From positions 25,942,462 through 26,006,461 of the forward strand of contig NC_054753.1 of the NCBI RefSeq assembly GCF_018143015.1: a DNA stretch of 64,000 nucleotides, read 5' to 3'. Each line of letters begins with the position of its first letter. Positions within the stretch are counted from its first letter, which is position 1. The notes beneath the pieces are model-generated. The model saw only the letters and a list, made by a program, of their open reading frames with translations, did not search any database and was not told where the DNA came from. Positions 33,196 to 44,544 of the stretch are shown here, piece by piece. Made by a program: the position numbers and the translations under genes. This DNA comes from Lytechinus variegatus. Taxonomy: Eukaryota > Echinodermata > Echinoidea > Temnopleuroida > Toxopneustidae.

Positions 33196-34142
33196 GCATG
33201 CTAAAATAGCAAACTCCTTTGTGAATTAGTTGTAGACTACTGTAACAATAATTTCCTTTGACAGAAATAAAGATACCATTTGTTTTATTTTTTCTATTAT
33301 TCATATCTATATTTTTGCATTGTTTTTTCAATATAAACTTATTTCAGCTATTCATATATTTATAATAATTATTTTCCATATATATATTTATTTTGATAAA
33401 TATTTATAATTATCATCACCATCATCATCGTCGTCGTCATCATCATCATCATCAATATCATTATCACCATCATCATCATCATCATCACCATCATCAGCAT
33501 GCTAAAATAGCAAACTCCTTTGTGAATTAGTTGTAGACTACTGTAACAATAATTTCCTGTGACAGAAATAAAGATACCATTTGTTTTATTTTTTCTATTA
33601 TTCATATCTATATTTTTGCATTGTTTTTTCAATATAAACTTATTTCAGCTATTCATATATTTATAATAATTATTTTCCATATATATATTTATTTTGATTA
33701 ATATTTATAATTATCATCACCATCATCATCGTCGTCGTCATCATCATCTTCATCAATATCATTATCACCATCATCATCATCATCATCACCATCATCAGCA
33801 TGCTAAAATAGCAAACTCCTTTGTGAATTAGTTGTAGACTACTGTAACAATAATTTCTTGTGACAGAAATAAAGATACTGTTTTTTTTTTTCTATTATTC
33901 ATATTTATATTTTTGCATTGTTTTTTCAATATAAACTTTTTGCAGCTATTCATGTATTTATATTAATTATTTTCTTTATATATATTTATTTTGATTAATA
34001 TTTATAATTATCATCATCATCATCATCGTCGTCGTCATCATCATCATCATCATCAATATCATTATCACCATCATCATCATCACCATCATCATCGTCGTCA
34101 TCATCATCGATATCATTATCACTATCATCATCATCATCATTA
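33196..34142. repeat. 301-bp tandem repeat, three copies, with (ATC)n tails
   Basis: GCATGCTAAAATAGC recurs at 33,196, 33,497 and 33,798 (301-bp steps). Each unit is unique AT-rich sequence ending in a TCATCA-type microsatellite with GTCGTC interruptions; copies 1 and 2 are nearly identical. His-rich and Met-rich open frames here are microsatellite translations. Confidence 0.9.
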
Positions 34143-34879
34143 CCTTCAGAATCATCTTATTTTATGTGTCAGTGATGGTAATGGTTCTTACTAATGTTAT
34201 TGTCAATACCCTTGTAACATATACTAGACAAAGGATAATTCCTTGTTAATAATGGTATCAAATACAATTGGAAGTCCAATATTCAGATAAAGATAAGACA
34301 CATCAATGATTACTGAATCACTATGTAAATTTCATCCCTAAACTTTATTAAATGCAACAAATGTTCAATATCTTTATACATGCTTGTGTATACAATTTTT
34401 AAATTTTACATGTTCTGTGATATTTACAAATCTTACATACATTGGGAGGACCAAAAAGTCGCCCATTTCTACAATCAATATAGCAGTAATAAACATGAAT
34501 GCAAAAGACTTCATGTAAATGTAAATGTATATGTAATAAAAGTCTATATGAGAACTGTAATGATTTTTTTTGCAGTTATATTCACTGAAATAATTAGGTT
34601 ACAATACACAACAAAATCAAGCAAAGAACATGTATAAGCAAAACTGCCAATCACAGAAAGGACCAATGGGCTACAATAAAAGAACAGAAGATACGAGTTT
34701 TAAACTAAGGGGAAAAGGGGCCCAAAAATGGGAAAACATTGATAAATTGTAAATATAGGTCAGAATGAATTCTATTGCTCACCCATTTTTACAGACTAGA
34801 CTTAATGGGTCTATTCCACTGGAATAATAGAAAATTACCTAACAATATCAAACACAGCTCAGAGAGTCAAAGTATATTT

Positions 34880-36800
34880 GGGAAAGTAATCCGTCACTTG
34901 TCCTGTTGGAAAATTTGTTGGTTGAAGGTTTAGTCATCTGGAGAAAGGTTGTCTTGGTGAACGTTTTTCTCTCAATGTCAAAGTAAAAGATACGGAAGTC
35001 TTAAAAAAAGAAAAAATGAGTTGTCAATGTGTCAAGTCTGTCCGTAAATATTACGGGATAGATTTGTTGTTTCCCCAAGTAAACTGTCTCAATGCTGGAA
35101 AGGTATCCTAAAAGTAACGTCCCAGTGGAAAGTTGTCTTTATAGTATTGTAGTTTTTGTTCTCCAGTGGAATGGTCGTCCGTCCAGGGATTGACCAGAAT
35201 TGGTACATCGAAGGTCTGTCCTGTTCAGTTGAAGTCTTTGTCCTATTGTAAAATTTAGTTTCAAGTTCGAGTAAAATTTGTCCAAGGAAGGTCATCGTGG
35301 AGAAGGAAGGTTATCATTGAGACTACTTGCCACGTTTGAAGATTTGCCAAATACTGTCCTGGAAACAAGCCGTCCGAATAAAGGTTATTAAACAGATAAA
35401 AGCTCCATGGTAAAAGTCTGTTCAGAAATACACTAGGCCGGAAGAGGGTGAACAGTACAGTCCTAGCAGAACTCTATACTGGAATAGTTGAGTATATAAT
35501 AACCTTACTTCCGAATTTCTCTATCATGTCTATGTCTGGTAATCTGTCCTGTTTGAGGATTGTCCATAATTGGTAACCAGGTAAGTTGCTGAAATGTTAA
35601 AGTTGTCTTCAAAGTGGAACAATATAAAAGTGAAAGTTTTCTCCAATAATACCCACAAGGTAATTTTGTCTTATATTGGAAGTTTGTCCAGTAATTGCAG
35701 CTACCAAAACAGCACGGTAGTCCAACACCAGGTTTGTTGTCCAAGATCCTATCGGTATTTTGTCCAAAATATAGTGGAGTTCATGCCAGTTTGTCTGAAC
35801 CAATGCTCTTAAGTCGTTCTTCTCAACTCCCTGGTAATATTCCAAAACGACCAAATAGTTTATCTCCATTAATATTTGTTCAGTAGATTTCAGTTCTAGC
35901 ATAAGCAATCACATTTATATTTATAAAGAATATTTCACCGAACTGCAGTCATAATTGGGATAACTATTCAAATATATGATCGATAGTGGGTTTTTCCTTC
36001 AATTTTTTATGGTGTCCTAAGGATGGGGAAATAAACCAAATAGTTATCAGTAGGTGTACTGTATATTTTCGATCCCATCATTGTCCAAAGTAGTCTCTCT
36101 AGCGATACTTTAAGTACAGTAGAAACTGTTCCAAGGTTAAACCAATAACTTAAGCCCCTGCACGATTGGTTGTTCCTTTGAACTCAGTTGGCTACATCCA
36201 ACTAGTGTCTGGGGTTGAAGTCAAAAGTCAGAAATTCATTACAAAAGCCTGTTATTCCTGTCAATCCCAATGTTGACCATTGGAGGATTTTGTCAAGAGT
36301 TTGCTTGTCCACGTAACTTTGAAAGTGACTCATGAGCTACAGTATTTTTATTGAATTGTTGGTCTCTGGATCAATTATTCCTATGGATATCAGGGAATAT
36401 GTCTAAGGTCTAAGGTGTGGCTTGTCTGAGGAGAGTAGTTCTGAGGTTGGTTGTTCAAGGCAGAATTAGTCTGCTCATAGTTGTCCCTATTAAACATGGA
36501 GCTTACATCCATGAAATATTAGATTACGTTTCCTAGTATAGTACTATTGTCCTAGGATACTTTATATTTAAAGTGGACAACAAAGTTTCCATCACGGTTG
36601 ACCAAAGGTAATTCTCATGGTGAGGACATGGTAGTCATTGTTCATTACCTTAATTTGCAGGAAAATACGGGATTTTTTCCAAGGATTGTAGAGGAGTGTC
36701 CAAGTATCTTCAGATTACTGTCAGGGAAGTTGTCCTACAATGTCTTTGTCCGACTTTGTCCTACAATTTACAAGTGCTTTTATGAAACTTCAGGAACGGT
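34880..36800. repeat. TTGTCC-rich degenerate tract
   Basis: TTGTC or TTGTCC recurs about every 50-100 bases (e.g. near 34,897, 35,243, 35,270, 35,565, 35,688, 35,734, 35,758, 36,081, 36,305, 36,550, 36,735, 36,746), often with GGAA or AGTT beside it. I cannot find one clear repeat unit. No conserved protein in any frame. Confidence 0.5.
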
Positions 36801-39691
36801 AGATGTCGGTCCTGTAGTTATGTCTTGGTAGCTACCAGAACTCTATTCCATGTCATTGTCTGTCTATGAAGGGGTCAATCATGGTCTGAGGGTCGTTGGG
36901 TAAGTTTGTCTGTGAATTATTGTAAAGGGTTAGCTTCTTCAAGCAGTGTTATGTAGGTATTAACCCGTTGCATACTGATCCGTGTACAATTCCTGTGGAA
37001 GTCAAGGTCAGGTCAAGGTAGTTTAATTAGTTTATCCTCAGGGTAGATTTGTCTATGAATACAAGTTAGATCAGGGCCCTATCTTACAAAGAGTTACGAT
37101 TGATCCAATCAATCTCAAGTATATGGAAATCCATCAATGTCATAATTTTTCTTTAAGAAATTTGCTTGGTGTCCTAAGAAAACAAAGAGAAGCATACTGA
37201 ATTGTCAAGAAAACAGTGAATGTAATTGAATATATATCATTTCTAGACAATATTTTGAACAAACATGTATTTTAGATGTTGACATTGCTGGCTTTCCATA
37301 GTTACGATTGAATGGATCGATCATAAGATGGGGCCCTGGAAATAATTGTTCCATAGTGGTTAATGTTATTGGTCAAACCATTAGTAGTCTAGTTTAGTCC
37401 AATGTATCACTGTCTTTTGTCATAGAAATCGATCAGTCATATTGTCATCTACTTAAACAGGCCTATAACAATGCATAAATGTGAAGAAAAAAAAGCTTAT
37501 GGATATTACAATACAAATATATAATTTTATAGGATAATTTCAAAGTGTAAACCTTTCTACTTTGATCCGCACTGTATAAGTATATGTATACATAAATTTC
37601 ATCAATGCTATCAAGTTATACCTCTTTTGGGGAAGGGCAAGATAAATAAATTGGAAGGCAATAATATACTCCATAAAATTGATAAAATTATACAGGAAAG
37701 TTTTAGATTCAATCTTAAATGTTATGGCAGTATACGCATGAAATTATGTAAACTATTAAGTGCACAAAAGAATATGGTCTTATAATTATTTCCCTAACAC
37801 AAAATCAAATTAGTTGAAAATAACACCAACTTTCCACTTATTGACTGGATATAAATTAATAATTTTATTCTAACAAAATCACCTAAACAAGGTATCAAAA
37901 TACCTGATTTTTCATCTACAATACAATGTATAGAGAGTAAGTCAATAGGGTCTTAACATAATTATAACAACTGAAGACTCAAAAATTATATTGTACAAAT
38001 ATTATTACAAATATGCCCACTTTCAATCCAGTTGTCTCCTTGTAATACGCTACACAACTGTTAACACACAAATATCAGTTAAAATATGAAAATAAAATCT
38101 AGTACAAATCATTATGATAAAGAAACAGATAAATACAAAATCTATTTGAACATTGTCAGTCCAGTAATATTAGGGGGAAAACAAATATACATGTAGCTCT
38201 TGGGATAAACAACAAAAGTTGAGGAAATAAACTCTCATATTAAATATCACAAAATGAAAAATCATTTATCAGTATTCAGCAGCAGTAAATAAAGTAAATA
38301 CATTGCACATATTCTCAATCAATTAATAAATTATACTAAAAATATATATATTTTTGTCATCATTGACACAATAATGATATATAAACACAAAAGATACATG
38401 ATTGTAAATTGATGAATTCTGCATTATTACCTTTACCCTCAAATGAAATTGGCAAAGACCACACATGTATAGTAACTAAAAGTCAATCTCATCAATAAAT
38501 AAACTGAAACATTGTATTTCCTTTCTTGGCAGTAATATTCATAGTAATAAACTATATAAATCAATTTTTAATGGTAAAAAAGTACATATGAACCTACAAT
38601 TTCAATTTCAAAAGCCCTTAATACAAATACACAATCATGATGATTGCAGAACAATCTGTAAACTATCATGCACAAGTCAGTTGCATAAATATTAAATTTA
38701 AATTACACTCAATGTTTCAATGAAATCTTGGCAGTCATGTCTATTGTAAAAAATAACAAAATTTATTTTACTGTTAAAAAGTACACCCAAATCCACAATT
38801 ATAATTTCATTGGAAAATACAAGCAATTCAGTAACACAAAGAAACATTGAAAAACACTGTATGTTGACATATTAAAGGAACAAAGAGAAAAATAATCAAA
38901 CAACATTCTAAAACAAACATTCAACATGAATTTAAGTAACATACAAAGAACTAAGTAAAGAATAACACTCAGTAATTAAATTTTGAGTATATTTGTGAAT
39001 ATAAAGTATAAACAATATTCAATTAATCATGTGCAGAACTAATTCATGTACCACATTGTTACAGACATATTACCAGAAAAAGAGAACGTTATCCCCTCTC
39101 TCTCTCTCCTACACTCTCTTCTACTCTCTCCCTCTCCCTTTCTCTCTCTCTCTCTCCCTACGCTGGTGATGAAAGAGAAGGGGTCTTCACACTTTCACAG
39201 TTGTCATAATATTAATCTTATTCCTACTATCATAGATATGACAAATTGAAAGTTGAAAACAAAACAATTTAACTGAAATGAATTGAGTTGGATTAAATCT
39301 TGCTATACCCTTCTCATTTTGATACAGGGAATGTGCCATTCAAATGCCTCTCACCCGCAAATAGCAGTCCCGCTTGACCTTCGGAACTTCTGTTTCTGTC
39401 AGATATGTCTTCAATTCGCTCAACCTCTTGTACAGAAAATGCAGCTTGATAGAACAGTACTAAAGAATGTCTCAAAATAAAATCAAAAGGGTACACCACT
39501 GAGGTAAAGCTGGCTTGATTTTAGTTCTATAACTTCTACTGTACAGTCTCGTGCACAATGAGTCTTGTGTATACATCATTGATATCATCTGAAATCTAGA
39601 CCTGTTCATGGAGGAATAGCAAGGAAAGGCACCAGCATGTATTATTTATCAAAACCTTGTATAAAATTGCAAGTGACGGGTCACTCTTTCC
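36801..39691. other. AT-rich 3' flank / possible 3' UTR of PLC eta
   Basis: No coding region recognised. Holds a MITE at 37,073-37,336 (ends GGGCCCTATCTTACAAAGAG; relative at about 61,690-61,960), a Tc1-like right-end fragment at about 37,480-37,575 and a CT-rich run at 39,091-39,160. The nearest minus-strand AATAAA I see after the PLC stop is near 38,762, so the 3' UTR may be about 0.9 kb or longer. Confidence 0.5.
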
Positions 39692-42600
39692 TCAAACATT
39701 TAGCATGAAGTAGACTCTCTGACTTGATCGTTTCTTTCTATCCAAAGACCAACTCTCAAGAGACTGATCCCACGGATCTAGGAATGCTTCTTCTTGGATG
39801 ACTTCCTGTGGGAGTCCTGTAGCTTCACCCTTAATGCTTGGGAGATCAGCCAGAGAGAACAAAGAACCTGTACTATGTCGATGTTCAAGCGGTGGCTTGA
39901 CTCTGCATTTCCTTCTAGTTGTCACACTGTACTTGTCTTCCAAATGTCCTTCTAGAGATGTGGTGCCTTTGGGAGGACTAGGGTCCCTTGCAGTAGGGGA
40001 CGACATTGGTGGGATACTTGCCAAGGAATGCACTAACCCAGGTGATAGGATTCCTGAGGGAAATACCTCTTTGTGGCCATTCTCACTGATGGGCCCTGAT
40101 TGCCCGCTCACTGCAAATGATTCATCGTTAAACTTGAACTTAGATGGATTGTTATTGTTGGAAGGCGATTGCGGAAAATTAATATCAAACGATGTTTCAA
40201 GACTTTTACTCTTTTGGAGTACTTTGGCTCTTTTTTCTGCAACAAGAGCTCTATAGTGCTGTGGCTTGGGAGGGACTGGAGGTTTTTCTTTAGAGCCCTG
40301 TTTTACTAGCTGCGCCTTGACTTTTGGACTTTTAGGAGGGACTGGAGGCTTGGCCAGCGGCTTTGTAAGTTGTAGAGGAGTAGGAATGAGCTCGACCACA
40401 GTCTCTTGGGATGAGCCACTTGTTGTTGAATCATAATCTGAATCAGAATCACTGTAGGTGTATGCAGACATCTGGCGAGGGATCGGACCCAAGAACCTGA
40501 CTGAAATGGCACTTCCTATCAGGGGTCTCGCAGGAACTGGTGGTGCCTTTTTTGTACTTAAGAAATCACTCCTGCCACTTTGTGAATCTGCAGGTACATG
40601 TAGCTTCTCAGGCCTAGCAAATGCAATGTTGCCGCTTTTTTCAGAGAACAGATTGATCCTACTTTTAATATCCTTCATATCCTCACTCTTTTCAGCATTG
40701 GAACTTGTGGGGCTTGTATCATCACGTTTGATAGGTGTTATTTCTTTGAATGGTGGGATGGAATGGGATGTGTAGGATGTACCTGAGGTAGTAGAACTCC
40801 TGCCATAATTTCTCCCACGAAGCAATTCATCATCCAGCACTGAACTCAATTCCTCCAAAGACTTGAACATATCATAAGAAGATTCGCTGCGAATGCTCTT
40901 GGGTCTCGCACCATCTTTGACATCATCTTCTTTTTCAACACCATGCACAGGACTTCTTTCTTCTTCATCAGTTTCTGTCTGTGAAGGAGACAGATCATGA
41001 ATAACATTAGTAGGTGTGAGGACTCCATCCTGAGAAACTCTCTCTTCTTCCATAATTATTTTCCCTGTATTGTCTTCTGCATTGTCAAGCTGTTCTGGAT
41101 CGGTATCAATATGTTCTGCTGCTGATGTTCCATCTTCAGAACATATTGAGGGAATACTCTCACTGCTAAAGCTGTCTTCAAGGATGTCAACTTCTTGAAT
41201 AGTTTTTAGATCAGGGAGACAGATGATCGATTCTTGCTTCAGGCCAGATGGAGTTTCTTCCTTGGTATAAGAATCACACGAAAATGTCTTTGTTGGGCTA
41301 CTCTCCAAAGTTTTGCCCTCTTCATCAGTGCTATCACCATCATCAAAGCTGCGATTGTATTCACTTCTAAAAGTACCTATGCTCCTGCGAGTTCCACCTA
41401 GATGGGTATGTATGGATGAAATACTGTGTCCTGTGCTAAAGGGAGTCTTGGATTCCTTATCATTAGATTCATTAGAAGTGCTTTCGAGAGGGATAACAGC
41501 CCTGCCATCAGAATGTGATATCAAATCAGCAATTTTATCAATTTCTTGGGAATCATTGTTTCCATTACCATCCACACTTCTCTGGAATTTGCCCCTTTTC
41601 TGTTTTTCAGCTTCACATGCCCCTTCACCTTCACCTGTAAAGCAAGTTTCAACCAACAGACTAGAGTCTAGGAGATTGGAGAGGTCATTGACTCCACAGT
41701 CACATCCTTGGACTATGCATATGTGACTGCTCAGGTCTCCTACATCATCACTACTATCTGGATCTTCTGAGGACGCATCTGCCAATGTTACTCTGATATC
41801 CTCAAGGTCAAGAATATTAACTGATTGTTGTTCAACATTCAACTTTGGTCCTTCTGTAAACTTCTTCTGCTTAAAACTTTGGGAATCTTTTGGCATGTCA
41901 ATGGCTTGTTCATGAAAGTAGACGATTTTGTGTTTATTGCTTTCATTGCTAGTTTCCTGAGGTAGTACTGGGCAACTAAGGGGCCTTGTTGGCTGGCCAT
42001 CGCGGTTCCATGGTATCAGTCTGTTGATTTTAGGCTTTTGGTCCTTCAAAGGAACTACCCTTGAAACTTCTTCAGTCTGAACTGCCTTGTCCTCTGTGGG
42101 AACAATCACAGTGGTAAGAGCACTCTCATCAACATCTTGGTCCTTCATTAATGCACAGCCATGAGTTTCATGGTCCTCTTTAAGAATCAGCCTAGTCACG
42201 AAATCAGTTGAAAGGTCAGAACTGTATGGTGAACAACTTCTATGGGTTGTCTCATTGTTAGTATATCTCTGAGCCATCTGTGATGTTTGAGATTCTTCCA
42301 TGATGTCACAGAGATCTTCAAAGCTCTTACTCTCTAGTCTTGTAGGTCTTATGTCTTGATTACTGGATGACCACACCTTCTTCTTGATGCCCTTCAGGTA
42401 TCCACTACCCTCACTGAACTTGCCTTCCCCATCATCCTTGAAGCTCATCTTGCTGATGTCTGGAACGCTTTGAGTCATGAACTTCTTTTTAAGTGATGAT
42501 CTTATCCCTTTGCTAAATGAATCTGTTGGCTTGGCATCGAATAGTTCATACTTTTGTAGAAGCTCACTAAGAACTTTCACCAATGACTTCTTTCGAGGAA

Positions 42601-44544
42601 TCTGACTGGAAGAAGTGGTGGTAGGTGTGACCTTACCATGTTCCGCAGGATCTACATCACAAAGCATGTCTTCTTTCACTTGTGAAATAAGGGTTGTACT
42701 CTTCAGTGGTGGTGTATCTGGTGAGAGCCCTGTGAGTGTAAGTGGTCTTGGCCTGTCATGGGTATTCCAACAATTGTCAGAATCAGGAAAATTAGATGAA
42801 GCATCCAGGGAATATGAGTCATGGTGAAGCCTTTCCAATGGTCTTGATTGCTTGCGATCACCTTCATGGAACTCTTCACTTCCAGTGTATTCTGGAGGTG
42901 TGGTTGTTACTGTTTGCACTTGCAGTTTGGCATCCTCAGTAGGATCCAATGGAACTACATCTGGAGGTGGGTCTTTAACACCATCATTTTGTAGGTTTCC
43001 TACCCTGTCAGTTGGGCCATCATTTGCATTTATCTCTTCCCTCCATCTGTTTCTTTCTTCTAAAGATTGTAATTCCCGCTCCTGTTTTGCTAGACTGGCT
43101 ACAAGATCAAACATGGAATCTACAACGTTGGACAGAGAACCCATTTCTTCTTCTGTTTTACCATACTCTAAATTTTCATTTTGCTCTTGAGGCATCCAAT
43201 CCAGCTCAGCTGCTGTCTGACTTGGCACTAGTTGTTCAACATAGTCTTGAGATACATCCCCTTCTTTGTCCTTTAAATACTGCATATTCTCAAGAGTATT
43301 ACCTAAAGTACTTGGATTAAGCAAACCTTCATTGCTTAGATCTGAGGTATTAGTGGATGTATTGAAAAGGTCTTTCCCATTACATTCAGATAAATGACCA
43401 GGATTCCCCATGATTGATGGAAACCTACCCTCATATCCATCTCCAGGAATACTTTCTTGACCTGAACTTTGGACCAATTTATCTGGCTCTAAAGCCATCT
43501 CAACATCTCTAGATACATGTAAGTTATTATCAACTTGATCTGCAGCATGCACTATTTCATTTTGATTGTCATAGTCGCTACCCTGATCTTCCTGGAAACC
43601 GGGATTGTCAGGAATCCCACCTAATTTACTTGTACTTTCTACATTGTATTCAGAAGATTTTTCTTGTTGTAACCCTGTTTCTGTATCCTCTTTTACCATT
43701 TTCTGAATGGACTGTGAATGAAACTTTCCAGGTTCAAACTTATTTTCACCTGAGAGATCACATGATGAATTATGAATCACATGATTGGTTAATAAGTTAT
43801 TGACTGCATGCTCAAATGATGTATTATTAATCACATGATCACTTGATGATTTGTTAATCACATGATCTGTTGATGAGCTATTGATCACATGATCACATGA
43901 TGCATTATTGACCACATGGTCAGTTGATGATTTATTGTTTACATTATCACATGATGCATTATTAATTACATGATCAGTCATTGGAGAGTCTACCACAATC
44001 TCTTCAGCAGATCCTAGACTAGAGCAGTCTTCGGTAGAAGAACAATCATCATAGGAAACCATCCCAAAGGCTAATCTCTCCTTTGTAAAGCGGGCAGACA
44101 GAAGTGCTTCCATCTCGGTGGAGATATCATTGTTATTCATAGGAAACACAAGATCATCATCATCATCGTCATCTAATACTCTATTTAGGGTAGCAGGTGG
44201 CTTAGCATCACAGTGTTCTGAAAGGATTCCACTACCTAATTCTCCTTGAGAGTTCCTTGGACTCGAGTCCACTCCATCTCCAGAAGCAACATCCAAGGCA
44301 TCCCCTGTTGATCTAAGTGGATGAACATCAAGTACTGCCGGTCTGAGGCTCAAACGACCATCTTGGATCACCTGGATGATTTGTGAGGGAGATATTCCTA
44401 GGTTGAGGATGAGCATGATCTCATTGAGTGGAACGCTCAGACTGCCATCTGCTTCTAGCTCTACGCCAACCTCACTCGTCATGATACGATCCAAAATGGC
44501 ATCGCAGTCAACAGGAATCAAGTCACAGTCATCATCACCAAAAA
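39692..44544 (-). CDS. PLCH: PLC eta terminal exon: disordered 1.6-kb-residue tail
   Basis: Single 4,853-base exon, open to the TAG/TAA-bounded end at 39,692. The acceptor is tacccag at 44,545-44,551; the first codon is completed by the last base of the exon at 48,756, giving ...[15 protein letters not shown]. The apparent TTG start at 44,521 is therefore an internal leucine codon, not a start. The tail is acidic and Ser/Thr-rich. It contains an aspartate run, eight 9-residue repeats (43,760-43,975), several class II SH3-ligand motifs near the end ([24 protein letters not shown]), a HRHSTGS segment also present in vertebrate PLCH1 as I recall it, and a C-terminus ending LNV that fits a class II PDZ ligand (hydrophobic-x-hydrophobic). 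Together these suggest a scaffold-binding, phospho-regulated region. No enzymatic domain is seen in it. Confidence 0.88.

Noticed and set aside
33991-34194. His-rich small protein
   Set aside because: Translation of the (ATC)n microsatellite at the end of the 301-bp repeat.
44519-44521. TTG as the start of the 1,609-residue reading frame
   Set aside because: The frame extends upstream to an acceptor at 44,545 and joins in phase to the exon at 48,756, so this is an internal Leu codon.
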